DNA of 64,000 nucleotides from Solanum dulcamara (taxonomy: Eukaryota; Streptophyta; Magnoliopsida; Solanales; Solanaceae). Within the stretch, counting starts at the first letter, position 1, and each line of letters opens with the position of its first letter. Under the pieces are notes generated by a model. It had not been told where the DNA came from and made no database searches. It saw nothing but the letters and a program-made list of their open reading frames with translations. A program made the translations under genes and the position numbers. The stretch spans positions 41,460,935 to 41,524,934 of the forward strand of contig NC_077247.1 in assembly GCF_947179165.1 (NCBI RefSeq), written 5' to 3'. Of this stretch, positions 21,262 to 32,740 are shown one piece after another.

Positions 21262-22330
21262 TCCACGCCCTCAGTGTTCCCCGGTGTAACTGCAATTTTG
21301 CTTTACTTCTCTTCTTTCCGGCATCTTTATCTATGTCCGACCGGTGAGTTTTCCGATTTAGAACACGATTTTCTTGTAAATATGAGAACAACAAGCCCTT
21401 CTGTATAAATTTAAGAATGGCCTGGTTGTTGGATCAATTTGGGACTTGGCAGAGTATGATCTCAAAAATTCGGGGTGCATTTCTGAATTAGTTGTTTTGT
21501 AGTGGGGTCGGGAAGGATAAAATAAAATTTTGAAATGCGTAACGTGAACCGCTTAACTATGTAGCGTCAAGCCTTGTCTTCATTGACGTTGTTATAAATG
21601 TTTCCATCTACGATTGTTCAAACTTGGTTTGAATTAGTTTTTGATTAAAATTAAAATTAAATTAATTTGATTAATTTTTTAATTATTAAAATTAAATTGA
21701 ATAGTTATTTATTAATTTAATTATTATTAATTTGATTCTATTGATTATTTAATTTTTAATTATATTTAAATATATAATATGTTCTTCTTTTTATACTATT
21801 ATTTTTTTACATCAAATAAACAAATAAAGTGACCAAAGTTTTATCAAAGTAAATGTAACATTATTTCATTAAAATATATTCACAACAAGTCAAATATATT
21901 TAATGGTGTAGTTTCTTAATTATAAATTTGAGAGTTCAAATGTGAATAAAGATTCTTAAAATTTATGTTTTTATGATAAGAAAGATTGGTTAATTCTTAT
22001 GGAAGAAACAAATATAATTATGTTTCGTGAATTTTCAGATAATTTGAATCTAATTTTTTTTAAAACAAAATTATAAATAAGTTGAAGCACAAAATAAATC
22101 TGCATGCGAAAGAAAGTTGTAAGCATTCAAGAAAAATAAAATAATCACCAATACAAATAAGTCAAATCTACGTAGACACATATTAGGCATACTTCACTCC
22201 ATAACTAATACTACAATTACAAGCCAAAAAATAAATTGATTAAAAATATAAAATGTTGAAACTTATCATATATTGTGTATATATGTAATTTTTTTTTTTT
22301 AAAAGCGTGTGTATATATATATATATCAGT
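21262..22330. other. AUG6 upstream region and AT-rich intergenic DNA
   Basis: The first 100-200 bp right of 21261 are the likely AUG6 leader and promoter, with pyrimidine-rich TTTACTTCTCTTCTTTCC on the plus strand. The rest is very AT-rich (TTAAATTAATT motifs). No gene or clear transposon end is visible. Confidence 0.35.
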
Positions 22331-22818
22331 CCAACAACAACAACAACAACAAACCCAGTATATTCCCATAATGTGGGGTCTGGGGAGGGTAGAGTGTACG
22401 CAGACCTAACCCCCACCTTGAAAGGTAGGGCGGCTGTTTCCGAAAGACCCTCGGCTTTAAGAGAGGACAAGATAAAAGGTCAGATAGGAGCAAATATATA
22501 GAAAACAAGATGAAAACAGAAATAGCAAAAGGGAAAGTCGTGGTAGAGTGGTACGGGAAGAAAGAGGCATAACTACAATAAATAAATAAATAAATAAGAT
22601 AAGATAAGATATATAAGACAGTCAAAGTACAACGGCGCCACAACTATAAACAACAATACAATGTAGAAATCAAAAGGCAATAAACAATGGACAGAACTAC
22701 AACTACTATGGAGCAAAAGATGAATCACTTAGCCTTTAATCCTAATCTGGGTCCTCCACGAAGGAAGTTATAGTGCGCTAATGCGCCTACTAGTAGGGTA
22801 GGGTAACGCGACTATGTA

Positions 22819-24702
22819 CTAGCCTTCTACCCGAATGCGGGTCCTCCACACACTCCTATCTAAGGTCATGTCCTCGGTAAGCTGTAACTGCGCCATGTCT
22901 TGTCTAATCACCTCTCCCCAATATTTCTTCGGCCTACCCCTACCTCTTCTGAAGCCATCCATGGCCAACCTCTCACACCTCCTCACTGGGGCATCCGTGT
23001 CTCTCCTCTTCACATGCCCAAACCACCTAAGTCGCATTTCCCGCATCTTGTATTCCACTGAGGCCACTCCTACCTTATCTCGAATAGCCTCGTTTCTAAT
23101 CTTGTCGCTCCTGGTATGCCCACACATCCATCTCAACATTCTCATCTCGGCTACTTTCATCTTTTGGACGTGAGAGACCTTAATTGGCCAACACTCCGCC
23201 CCATATAACATAGCCGGTCTAACAACCACTTTGTAGAACTTGCCCTTAAGTTGTGGTGGCACCTTCTTGTCACAGAGCACCCCGGAAGCGAGCCTCCATT
23301 TCATCCACCCTGCCCCAATACGATGTGTGACATCGTCATCAATCTCCCCACTGCCTTGCATGATAGACCCCAGGTACTTGAAACTACCTTTCTTTTGGAT
23401 AGCCTGGTCACCAAGCATAACTTCTGCGCCAACCTCATGGGGTGTCTCACTGAACTTGCACTCTAAGTACTCTGTCTTGGTCCTACTCAGCTTAAACCCT
23501 TTAGACTCCAGGGTGTGTCTCCAATCCTCCAGCTTAGCGTTAACTCCACTACGAGTCTCATCGATCAGGACTATATCATCCGCAAAAAGCATACACCATG
23601 GCACCTCCCCTTGAATTTGTCGCGTCAGTACATCCATCACCAAGGCAAATAAAAACGGACTAAGGGCTGATCCTTGATGTAACCCCATCACAACTGGGAA
23701 GTACTCTGAGTCTCCTCCTACAGTCCTTACCCTGGTTTTGGCGCCCTCGTACATATCCTTGATCACTCTAATGTACGCCACCGGTACACCATTAGCCTCC
23801 AAACATCTCCATAGTATTTCTCGTGGAACTTTATCGTAAGCCTTTTCTAGATCAATGAATACCATATGCAAGTCTCTCTTTCTCTCCCTATACCGCTCCA
23901 CCAGTCTCCTCATAAGATGGATAGCTTCAGTAGTTGAGCGTCCCGGCATAAATCCAAACTGGTTTTCTGAAATAGACACGCCTCTTCTAACCCTCATCTC
24001 CACTACTCTTTCCCACACTTTCATAATATGGCTTAGAAACTTGATACCCCTATAGTTGTTGCAACTCTGGATATCTCCCTTGTTTTTGTATAGAGGGATT
24101 AGTACGCTCGACCTCCATTCTTCGGGCATCGTTGCTGTCCTAAAGATGACATTAAATAACCTAGTCAGCCACTCCAAACCTACCTGGCTCGTGCTCTTCC
24201 AAAATTCACCAGGGATCTCGTCAGGTCCGGACGCTCTTCCCCAGCGCATCCTACGCACAACATCCTTAAGCTCTTCGACCGAAATACTCCTGCAACACTC
24301 ACCAACGCGAAGCCTCCCTGTGTGTTCCAAATCTCCCAAAATAATCTCTCTATCTCCTTCTTCGTTCAAGAGTTTATGGAAGTACGACTGCCATCTCTGT
24401 TTAATGAGGGTCTCTTCTACCAATACTTTTCCATGTTCGTCCTTAATGCACTTCACTTGATCCACATCGCGTTCCCTTCGCTCCCGCATCCTGGCTAGCT
24501 TGAATAATTTCCTATCCCCGCCTTTTTCTTCTAGTTCAGCATAAAGGCGTTCAAAAGCTGCCGTTTTTGCCGTCGAAACCGCCGACTTCGCCTCCTTCCT
24601 CGCTATCTTATAAAGTTCCCTATTCATCCACTTCTCCACCTCATCCTTGCTTTCTATCAGCTTCGCATACGCTATCTTCTTCGCTTCCACCTTCCCTTGC
24701 AC
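22819..24702 (-). CDS. LINE (RTE clade) reverse transcriptase, 627 aa
   Basis: This half would copy the element's RNA into DNA at the target site. The RT domain is clear: [15 protein letters not shown], the palm motif [27 protein letters not shown] and the catalytic FADDIVLI box. The C-terminus has a WFGHVKRR stretch and [10 protein letters not shown], usual for plant RTE elements. It lies in the same frame as the upstream endonuclease, separated only by a TAG at 24718-24720. The methionine at 24702 is therefore just the first one after that stop. In an intact element this would be one protein of about 980 aa. No other break is seen. Confidence 0.9.
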   Translation of the reverse strand: MQGKVEAKKIAYAKLIESKDEVEKWMNRELYKIARKEAKSAVSTAKTAAFERLYAELEEKGGDRKLFKLARMRERRERDVDQVKCIKDEHGKVLVEETLIKQRWQSYFHKLLNEEGDREIILGDLEHTGRLRVGECCRSISVEELKDVVRRMRWGRASGPDEIPGEFWKSTSQVGLEWLTRLFNVIFRTATMPEEWRSSVLIPLYKNKGDIQSCNNYRGIKFLSHIMKVWERVVEMRVRRGVSISENQFGFMPGRSTTEAIHLMRRLVERYRERKRDLHMVFIDLEKAYDKVPREILWRCLEANGVPVAYIRVIKDMYEGAKTRVRTVGGDSEYFPVVMGLHQGSALSPFLFALVMDVLTRQIQGEVPWCMLFADDIVLIDETRSGVNAKLEDWRHTLESKGFKLSRTKTEYLECKFSETPHEVGAEVMLGDQAIQKKGSFKYLGSIMQGSGEIDDDVTHRIGAGWMKWRLASGVLCDKKVPPQLKGKFYKVVVRPAMLYGAECWPIKVSHVQKMKVAEMRMLRWMCGHTRSDKIRNEAIRDKVGVASVEYKMREMRLRWFGHVKRRDTDAPVRRCERLAMDGFRRGRGRPKKYWGEVIRQDMAQLQLTEDMTLDRSVWRTRIRVEG

Positions 24703-24717
24703 TTCTCCATTCCACCA

Positions 24718-25773
24718 CTAGTCCCCTCGGTGCCGGCCACGGCTACCTGTCGAGACTCCCAACACTTCCCTTGCTACCACCCTAATACAACTAGCTGTCC
24801 TATCCCACATAGTATTCGCATCCCCACTACTATCCCAGGCCCTCATATCCTTCAATCTCTCCCCCATCTCTAGGGCGCTAGTCGTGTTCAAACTCCCCCA
24901 TCTGATCCTAGGTCGGTCATCCCCGATCCTCTTTTTCCTCGTCATCTTGATCCCTAAATCCATCACCAAAAGCTTATGTCGGGTCGTAAGGTTGTCGATC
25001 GGAATGACCTTACAGTCTTTGCACAGACCTTTATCATCCTTCCTAAGGAGTAAAAAGTCTATCTGGGTCTTAGCCACCGCACTCCGAAAGGTTATCAAGT
25101 GATCCTCCTTTTTAGGGAAACTCGAATTGGCTATCACCAACCCAAAAGCTCTTGCAAAATCTAACAATGAGACTCCTCCTCCATTTCTGACCCCGAAGCC
25201 GAAACCTCCATGCACATCATCATACCCTTCCGAAGTAGACCCGATGTGCCCATTGAAATCCCCTCCCACGAAAAGCTTCTCAGTAGACGGTATGCCTCCT
25301 ACTAACTCGTCCAAATCCGCCCAAAAACGCCTCTTATCCTCCTCGTGTAAGCCTGCTTGCGGCGCATACGCGCTAATAATGTTCAACGTATTCCCTTCAA
25401 CGACCACCTTAATCGACATCATCCTATCATTGGATCTCCTAACCTCCACCACCTGATCCCTTAAGTTACTGTCTACTAAAATGCCTACCCCATTCCTATT
25501 CTTCGATCTACCAGAGAACCAAAGCTTATACCCGTCTACCTCCTTAGCTTTAGAACCTACCCATTTGGTCTCTTGTACACACGCTATATTAATCTTCCTC
25601 TTCTTTAGGATCTTAACTAGCTCTATGGATTTTCCCGTCAACGTCCCAATGTTCCAAGAGCCTATTCTCATTCTAGACACTCTTTTAACCCACTTACCCC
25701 TCCTAACCCTCGTCCCCGTCCCCGTCCCCGAGTGAGAACATGACCCTAGTCTACCATTACTATCCAAAGCCAC
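24718..25773 (-). CDS. LINE (RTE clade) apurinic-type endonuclease domain
   Basis: This domain nicks the target DNA to prime reverse transcription. Exonuclease-endonuclease-phosphatase motifs are visible: GSWNIGTL, the catalytic glutamate in VQETKW, ISAYAPQ, the GDFNGHIG motif, and a final histidine motif TTRHKLLVMDL. The frame ends at TAG 24718-24720, and the following codons read straight into [14 protein letters not shown], the usual linker to the RT. So this is one ORF with a premature stop, probably a G-to-A change at a Trp codon. The chosen start (25773) is the first methionine; the real one is uncertain. Confidence 0.88.
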   Translation of the reverse strand: MALDSNGRLGSCSHSGTGTGTRVRRGKWVKRVSRMRIGSWNIGTLTGKSIELVKILKKRKINIACVQETKWVGSKAKEVDGYKLWFSGRSKNRNGVGILVDSNLRDQVVEVRRSNDRMMSIKVVVEGNTLNIISAYAPQAGLHEEDKRRFWADLDELVGGIPSTEKLFVGGDFNGHIGSTSEGYDDVHGGFGFGVRNGGGVSLLDFARAFGLVIANSSFPKKEDHLITFRSAVAKTQIDFLLLRKDDKGLCKDCKVIPIDNLTTRHKLLVMDLGIKMTRKKRIGDDRPRIRWGSLNTTSALEMGERLKDMRAWDSSGDANTMWDRTASCIRVVAREVLGVSTGSRGRHRGD

Positions 25774-26379
25774 GAAAACGTGTGTGAACTAAAAAAAAAT
25801 GTCGAAGGTTTAAAGTTAGCAAAATGTAGTTACAATTGTTTGAGTAAGGAATAAATAGGGGAAGAACAATAAATGTCGAATATAGACAACGCACACTAAC
25901 TAATAGGCAAGCACAGGAAATCAATAACACTACAATAGTTGAAGAAAATCCATACCAGCAAGCAAAACGGAACATTATGCTGCTACACCTAACTCAAACA
26001 GGTCAAGAAGATATTAGAAGATAAACTGGTACACAAGAAATCAGTTGAGGAACGACCGAACCTGGAGCTGCAGACCTCACCAGAAAGACACCGGCGTCGG
26101 TAAAAATCCCGACCTGAGGTTGTTGATTAGAAAGTGATGCTGAATCCTAAACGTCGCCGGAAAAGTTGGACGCTGCCGGAATTTGCTTGAAGCCGCCAGA
26201 AAATGCAAGAAGAGACCAAAAGCTTCGCCGGAAAAATCGCCGGAGAAGCCTTTTTCAGTCAGATCTGATCCTCTCTGGACAGATCTACTTGCAACCGCCG
26301 GATATTGGAAGCTCTAGTTCCGATTTTGACCAATCTGAACAAATTTATTTCTCCGGAAAATGCAAGAAGTAGACTCGCC

Positions 26380-26575
26380 AGAGAAAGTGACGTCGCCGGC
26401 GTTTGTAACCTGCAACAGAGATCGGCACTACAAGTGCAAGAAATATAATAAACCAAGTATAGATTAAGAAACAGAGAAAGTGACGTCGCCGGAGAAAGTG
26501 ACGTCGCCGGCGTTTGTTCCTGCAACAGAGATCGTAAAGTCCAAAGAGTCACTGACGTCGCCGGCGTTTGTATGA
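26380..26575 (-). repeat. GC-rich repeats in the LINE 5' region
   Basis: The motif TGACGTCGCCGG occurs four times (about 26388, 26481, 26499 and 26553), with GAGAAAG and TGCAACAGAGATCG companions. It contains the palindrome GACGTC and several CpG sites in an otherwise AT-rich area. It may act as the internal promoter of the LINE, which is inference. Confidence 0.7.
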
Positions 26576-26600
26576 AGAAATCTATGTTGCCACCTTAATA

Positions 26601-27340
26601 AAATTTTATCTCTCCGAAAATAATATTTTGAAACGGAGAATTCACATTTGTATAAAAGAGAAGCTACTGTGAGCGCAAAAAATGCGCAAAGTAAAGTAGA
26701 ACAAAACTGTAAACGAAAATGAAATCACAGACAGAAAAAAAGAGAAAAAAAAGAGAGAAAAAAAAAGAAGAGAAAAAAAAAGAGAACTAAAATTAAATTA
26801 AATATTATTAATTTTTTAAAAAGCTGAAATCAAATCCCAAAAATATCACTTTATAACTGACACCTTGCTTCCTTGTACAGTAAAACCTGTATAAATGCAT
26901 ATGTTTGGGACCGAAAAAAGATATTCATCTATCGAGATTATTAGTTTATCGATAAATGCATAAAATATTTATTTATCGATAAATAAATATTTATTATTTT
27001 AGAGAGTATTTTGCAGTATGTGCCATAAAAAAGAAAAAAATATTTAAATTAAGAATTTCAAAAGTTTAAATTTAGGAAACTAAAAAGTGTAGTCTTTGCA
27101 TATTTGTTATTTAAATCTAGAAAAGCTAAACAAATTTAGTGAAGTTTAATGTTTCTAATTGTATATATATATATATATAATATGAAGAGATTTTATGTTA
27201 ACTATAAAAGGAAAAAGCTAGATGTTTAAAAATCATAATTCAAGTATAATGTCTTCTCATCATTTGAAAGGCGTACAAAAATCATTTTTAACCAATAAAA
27301 TAAGAAACGCAATACGTAAGCATAAGAAATAGAATCCAAC
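26601..27340. other. AT-rich DNA between LINE and copia remnant
   Basis: It holds A-rich purine runs (26730-26790) and a TTTATCGATAAAT palindromic region (26930-26990). No gene is seen. It may contain a small DNA transposon but I could not define the ends. Confidence 0.3.
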
Positions 27341-27342
27341 TA

Positions 27343-27537
27343 TTAGCCAAAAAGATTTGGCGTTTTCAGATCAATTGCGGTTGATGGTGACCGATTGACC
27401 ACATAACAAGCGGTTTTGACTGCGTCTGCCCAGAATGATTTTTCCAACCCTGCAGTTGCCAACATAGCTCTTGTCCGTTCCAACAAGACTTTGTTCATCC
27501 GCTCTGCTACTCCATTTTGTTGTGGAGTATATGCCAC
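27343..27537 (-). pseudogene. Copia integrase fragment
   Basis: The end of the integrase core is recognisable: TPQQNGVAERMNKVLLERTR, containing the third catalytic residue (E), followed by SFWADAVKTACYVVNRSPST. The frame opens only for 64 codons. More integrase-like sequence continues to the right in other frames, so it is broken by frameshifts. It joins no reverse transcriptase on its left. Confidence 0.85.
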
Positions 27538-28340
27538 TGTGAACTATCGTTTAATACCTTCTTGTTTATAGAAGTTATCAAATTCATCACCAGTGTATTC
27601 TCCTCCATTATCTGTCCTTAAACACTTGATCTTTTTCTAAGATTCAAGTTTCACCCGTGCTTTGAACTCTTTGAAAACTGAAAAAAAAAACATCTTTCTT
27701 TCTCTTGATTGGATACACCCAACTTATCCTGGAGTAATTGTTGATAAATGACACAAAATATTTCTCTTCTCCTAGATCAACCGGTGCTTTTTAGACATCA
27801 GAGTGGACCAGATCTAATATTTCCTTGCTTTTAGCAGAGGAACTGCTAAACTTTGGTCTATTTTGCTTACTGATAACACAATGCTCACAAAAGGGTAGTG
27901 AAACCTTTTTGAGCCCTAGAAGAAGCTTTTGCTCAACAAGAATCTTCAAACCTCATTCCGACATATGGCCAAGTTTACGATGCTATATCATCATTAATTC
28001 TTCAAATAAACTTGCTGACACGGCTGATGTTTCTCTTTCTTGGTGTGTTTTACCTTTAAGCACATATAGATTTGCAATAAGTTTTTCTGTTTTCATCACT
28101 ATAAGGCTCCTTTGGATATTATCATGACTCCACCATGATTCTTATATGAACATTTATTATCATCTAGTTGTCCCAAAGATAATAAATTCTTTCTCAAGTA
28201 TTTTACATGTCGTACCTCTTGGATGGTGCGTATCGTGCCATTATACATTTTATTTTGATGGACCCAATACCAATAACATTCAAAGCAAGATCGTCTCCCA
28301 TGAACACAGACCCTCCTGAGATAGGATTATATTGATGGAA

Positions 28341-28658
28341 TCATTTTCTCCAGGAAGTCATGTGCCATGTTGCTCCTGTTTCCATGATCCAAACATTAGT
28401 GAAACATTTTTTGCCTTCATTATTTGATACTGCTTCACTACATAAAATATCGCCATCATCCGAGGTACTTGCAACATTCCCTTGAGCATTTGATGACTCA
28501 GGGTGTTCACTCTTCTTCTTGAACCAACAATCTTTATTGAAGTGTCCTTTCTTGTCATAGTTGCAACACTTGATATTCTTCTTACTTTTTGATTGAGATT
28601 TATCATGATTGTGACTCCCACTGGGGCCACGTTCCGTTGGTCTTCCTCTCACCATCAT
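28341..28658 (-). pseudogene. Copia gag zinc knuckle and protease start
   Basis: A CCHC nucleocapsid knuckle (CNYDKKGHFNKDCW) is followed about 60 residues later by WIMETGATWHMT. That is the copia protease active site with the catalytic Asp of D-T/S-G replaced by Glu, so the protease would be inactive. The frame ends at 28341. Confidence 0.85.
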
Positions 28659-28746
28659 CTAAGCTTTAGCTTGCTGCGAACTTGCTTGTCTGTCTTCCTT
28701 ATTTTTGCGCCGATTTTCTTCTTCTAAGATAGCGGCTGCAATTTCA

Positions 28747-29196
28747 TCAAAAACTAGATTGTCCGTATTGTTCGTCAAGGTTGATGATGAGTTGATCATA
28801 CGAGTCAGGCAGACTTTGAAGTAGAAGCTCCGCATGTTTAGTCCCCTCTATTTTGCAACCCATTGTTGTAAGTTGCGAAAATAGAGTATTCAAAGTATTA
28901 ATGTGTTCAGTAACTGACATGGACTCTGCCATTTGAAGAGTGTACAATCTTATTTTTAAGAAGATTTTATTATGCAAAGACTTAGCCTCGTACAATCTTG
29001 TAAGAGTATCACATATTTCCTTCGCCGTCCGTTTTTCAGCCACACTAGACAACACTTGATCAACTAGTGCCAAGTGTAGATCAGCAACTGCATTACTGTC
29101 TATGTCATTCCACTTGCTGTCATCAGTAAAGTCTGTGGGCCTACCTTCAATTATCGCTAAGCAATTGTCTTTTCTCAATATCGCTCTTATTTTCAT
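28747..29196 (-). pseudogene. Copia gag capsid region
   Basis: A UBN2-type copia gag of 149 codons, with LTRLYEAKSLHNKIFLKIRL, MSVTEHINTLNTLFSQL and LLQSLPDSYDQLI. It is separated from the zinc knuckle by a frameshift. A stop just upstream breaks its N-terminal part (about 29200-29270). Confidence 0.85.
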
Positions 29197-29440
29197 TTTT
29201 CATAATGAGAAATTAGTCCCATTGAATATCTCAACGTCAAACTTTATTGTACTCGATATTGTTATTTGCTTCACACCTTTCTAGATCACTTCTGAATATT
29301 TTTGCGAATAATAGTGACAAAATATACCGTCACCGAAATTTACTATTCACGTGAATAGTATTTTTCATCGAATTTTACTATTCACAAAAAATTACTATTC
29401 ATAACTAGTACCTTCGCATAAAATAAATAAAATAACCGAG

Positions 29441-29453
29441 GGCTCCGATACCA
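29441..29453 (-). other. Primer binding site of the decayed copia element
   Basis: Minus-strand TGGTATCGGAGCC lies one base inside the LTR end. It is the complement of the plant initiator tRNA-Met 3' end, with one change from the usual TGGTATCAGAGC. Confidence 0.85.
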
Positions 29454-29454
29454 C

Positions 29455-29998
29455 TGTTGGGGGAAGGAAAAATTACAACTAAAATTTAATATGATAATAA
29501 ATAATGAAAATAAATTGGATACGAGAATTTTACGTGGAAACCCCTCAAACAGATAGAGGGGGAAAACCACGGGGTAGAAGGATTTTACTATGATAATATG
29601 GGAGTACACTGCTCTCAAATACAAGGAGAATACAATAATTAACACTTCTCTCTTATAAAAAGAACAACTACAAAAGAGGACATTCAAGACTACAATATTT
29701 ATCTTGGTGTATAATTCTCTTTGTATTTTTACTCTCTCTTTTTTTGAATGAATTAAATGAGGGCACGAGACCCTCTATTTATAGGAGGATGAAAACGCAT
29801 AAAACTTTACGCGTTAGTTTTCTGTCAAAATGAGTACGCGTTAATTCTGTCAACTTTTTCAAAAGTTGCTTTGAAAAAACTTGCTGCGTACTTTTTTTTT
29901 CCTTTCTTTCTTTTTACTTTTTCCTTTTTGACTTTGAAAAACTTGCAAATCACACATTTATCTAGTTCAAAGATCACCCAGTTTGACGGAGTGTTACA
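29455..29998 (-). repeat. Copia 5' LTR (544 bp)
   Basis: It is bounded by TG...CA: on the plus strand it starts TGTTGGGGGAAGG and ends GTGTTACA. It contains a TATA-like CTATTTATAGG (read on the plus strand at about 29773-29783) with CCCTC on its flank. No second LTR exists in the window, so age cannot be estimated. Confidence 0.8.
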
Positions 29999-30039
29999 AA
30001 ATTTCTTCATATGAAAAACCTTTTGGTATACGGGAAACC

Positions 30040-30375
30040 TCTCACTACTTCATTCAGATCTTCCTAAAATATCTTCTTAATCTTCTCGTCCAATCCCACT
30101 CGAGGAGCATACACCTTAATTATGTTCAAAACATAAAACTCTTGATGACTAGTTTAATCTACATTCTCCTATTATTCATCCTTCTAACCTTTGCCACTAA
30201 TTATCTAAGTTTCCCACTTCATAAAAATGCATCTCCACTCATACTCTTCGAACCACTTGAGTAATACAATTTAGATTTGTGTACATTTTTAACCTTACGT
30301 CTCGCCTATTTGATTTTCTAAACATAGGCTATATTCATCTTTCTCCTTTGAAGAGTAATCACAATGATTGGCAAA
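30040..30375 (-). pseudogene. RTE LINE endonuclease remnant
   Basis: Read on the minus strand in mixed frames, pieces align with the LINE endonuclease at 24.7-25.8 kb: RRKMNIAYV resembles KKRKINIACV, and IIKVYAPRVGLDEKIKKIF resembles IISAYAPQAGLHEEDKRRF. Stops and indels are frequent, so it is an old dead copy without RT. Confidence 0.7.
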
Positions 30376-30379
30376 TATG

Positions 30380-31910
30380 TGTTAAAAAATCACGTTCTTT
30401 AGAGTTCTACATATATGTGTTGTACTAATGAATATGATTGTTGATGTGATAAGCAAATATCAAATAAACTAGATCAGACATCTCTAGAACCAATTCTTCA
30501 AAAGATTGTTGATCGGAGGACAAAAGTTATTTTCTTATGGTTGATGACTGTTTTGAAGATCTTAATTTGCGGGCTGAAATAAGAATATTGATTAAAGGAG
30601 TCATTAATTGTATGATACTTACAAACAAGGAAAAGTGTGTGAAGGAGTATCTTAAAGAGACATGCAAAATCATTTTTGGAATGTGTTGCCATTAGAAGAA
30701 AATGAACTTCTTCTAGGATTTGAAGTTAGAATTGATTGAGAACTCACTGACTTCGCTACTTTAAAAGGATCTTTGGGCAAGTCTCTAAAGATTTGCATCG
30801 TTGCATGTATATATCAAGATTTAATCTAAAGTAATAGTCACCACGATAGAAAGGTATCCATGTGAATCAAAGCTACTGAATTAAAAAATATGGATGAGTT
30901 TTCTGTAATTCTTAATTGTTGATTAATTTCTAGAATCTATTTGAATTGACTTTTGGCTTATAACTTACAAGTCAAAAGCCATAAGTAAGAAATCTTAATT
31001 TTTGACTTTTAACTTATTTTTATGATTTTGGTTTTAAATCAAGTGCTTATTTTTTTTTCTTAATTTCATCCAAACACTATAAAAGTACTTAGTGTTTTTT
31101 TTTTTTAAAATATTGTTTGACTTAAAAACACTCAAAATAAATCAATCCAAACAAACTGTTACTCTTGAGGTGCAACTTATTTTGCTTCTAAAAAGCTTTT
31201 GTTAGGTGTTTGTTTAAATAATATTTTTCAGATTTGTAGCAATTGAAGTATAGTGTACTGGATAAACTTGATGAAATGAGACTTAAATTTTCAATTCAAA
31301 AAATGAGTTTAAATCAAGTGAACGGTGTTGAAAAACCCGCGTTCCAGCGTGCATTATGCCAACAGATCCCACCACCAACTCTAGCTCAGAAATTGAGTCA
31401 CCTTTATTTTATTTTATTTTAAAGAAATAGAAATAGAATAAAGAATATTCAAAAATATTGACATATAATCATTGTTGCAAAATATTTTTATTGCATGTGT
31501 TGTTTTTAGAAAATCAATGATTGATATCTATTCCTTCTTATATTTAAGGCTTATGTTTCAAATTTGAATTCATTTAAAGCAGATTTGAGCATTAAGTTAT
31601 CTTAAATTGTTGAAATTCAAATAAAAAAAATATTATTTCTAAAAATATGGCTTAAATACTGATCCAAAATCAGAAATTTGTGCACATCTCTCTCATTTTA
31701 TATGCAAAATGAGATAAGTAAGGATATCCCACAAAATTATTTTATCTTATCATTTTTATAGTGAGATAAAAGAATTTCGTGATTATTTAATACTTCAAAT
31801 CAAATATTGAATAAAATTATGAAAAAATTACCTAAATACACAAATTATTTTACAATATTTTCTAAAATTTCTTACCATTTGAAAAAATTACAAAAATCCC
31901 TACTCTCGCC
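30380..31910. other. AT-rich intergenic DNA
   Basis: No gene was found. Imperfect GACTTTTGGCTTATAACTTA / CATAAGTTAAAAG-type motifs near 30945-31020 suggest a small DNA transposon whose ends I could not place. Confidence 0.3.
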
Positions 31911-31918
31911 TATTCTCT

Positions 31919-32092
31919 GATATATCGCTGTACGTGATGTATCGGAATGCAGGATACGTTACTTAATGCGATGTATCGGTCGGATACATCACTTATGTTA
32001 TTTATGAGGCAGTCGGATACATCACTTTACAGATGTATCAGTCGGATACATCACTTTACATGATGTATCAAAACGTACGTAATGTATCCAGA
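31919..32092. repeat. Degenerate GATGTATC / GATACATC repeat array
   Basis: About a dozen copies of GATGTATC or its inverse GATACATCAC occur within 170 bp, spaced roughly 10-40 bp. Several form small inverted pairs such as GATGTATCGGTCGGATACATC. Such arrays occur in sub-terminal parts of plant DNA transposons; no transposon end was identified. Confidence 0.75.
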
Positions 32093-32239
32093 TTACACCA
32101 AATTTAAGAAATTTTTGTAATCTGAAAAAGAGTAAGGATATGATGTAATTATCTTTGACAGTATGAAATTTATGTAATCTTTACTAAAATTATTTTCATA
32201 TTTATCATCAAATTATTTCCTTTTATCTCACGTACCAAA

Positions 32240-32740
32240 CAACTCATTAGTGTTGTATAAAGTTCAAATAGTGGAGGAGGCCCAATTCAATAAAATCGGC
32301 CCAGGTATGTAGCATGTATAGTCCAGTCCGCCCACCAAATCTCGCGCCAGGCGTTCCCACCAAGAAAGAATGGTCACTCTATCCTCCATCTAAGTTATCG
32401 ATTGTTAAAACTCAAGAAACACCAACAATCTACCCTTTACATGTCACTCACTCGGCGTAATAGTTCAAAAAACCCTCCATTTCTCAATTTCTTCTAGGGT
32501 TTGGGTCGTGTAGCTGCTCTTTCTACCACCATTTGCCTTTTGGGTAAATCCCGGTATGTTGTCCATCCATCCTGTCGTTTTCCATTCTGTATTTGGTTTA
32601 AATTTCGTGTTTTGCTGGAACAAGGTTATGTTTGAGATTTTAGGGTTTTGTTGAAGATTAATGTTGGTTTTGTTTTCGTTGATATAGCATAGGTAGGTGA
32701 GGCTTTTTTAGGTGATTGGTGACTGTTTTGAGTGGGCGTC
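32240..32740 (+). promoter_or_regulatory. Promoter and 5' leader of the SKIP14-like gene
   Basis: A TATA-like TTGTATAAAG lies at about 32253. A leader with a possible 5'-UTR intron (candidate donor near 32552, candidate acceptors near 32690-32710) precedes the ATG at 32741. The splice sites are guesses. Confidence 0.35.

Larger units (their letters stand above)
22333..26600 (-). mobile_element. RTE-type LINE, nearly complete
   Basis: A non-LTR retrotransposon on the minus strand with, in order, a GC-rich 5' region (about 25774-26600), an apurinic endonuclease domain (24718-25773), a reverse transcriptase (22819-24702), a 3' UTR and a terminal (TTG)n tail (22333-22351). The 3' end carries the GCGTACACTCTACC box seen also at 2371 and 40987. 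No target duplication was recognised, and the exact 5' end is uncertain. Confidence 0.85.
27343..29998 (-). mobile_element. Decayed 5' half of a Ty1/copia retrotransposon
   Basis: On the minus strand, the order is 5' LTR (29455-29998), primer site, gag (about 28747-29270), zinc knuckle and protease (28341-28658), then integrase (27343-28340), with frameshifts and stops. Reverse transcriptase, RNase H and the 3' LTR are absent: coding similarity stops near 27343. Integrase sequence resembles the Tork/Tnt1-like group. It is a dead, truncated copy. Confidence 0.85.

Noticed and set aside
22835..25735. Several plus-strand ORFs of 66-134 codons
   Set aside because: Antisense shadows of the GC-richer LINE coding region.
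26930..26990. Possible CRISPR-like palindromes (TTTATCGATAAAT)
   Set aside because: Too short, unspaced and in eukaryotic DNA; ordinary AT palindromes.
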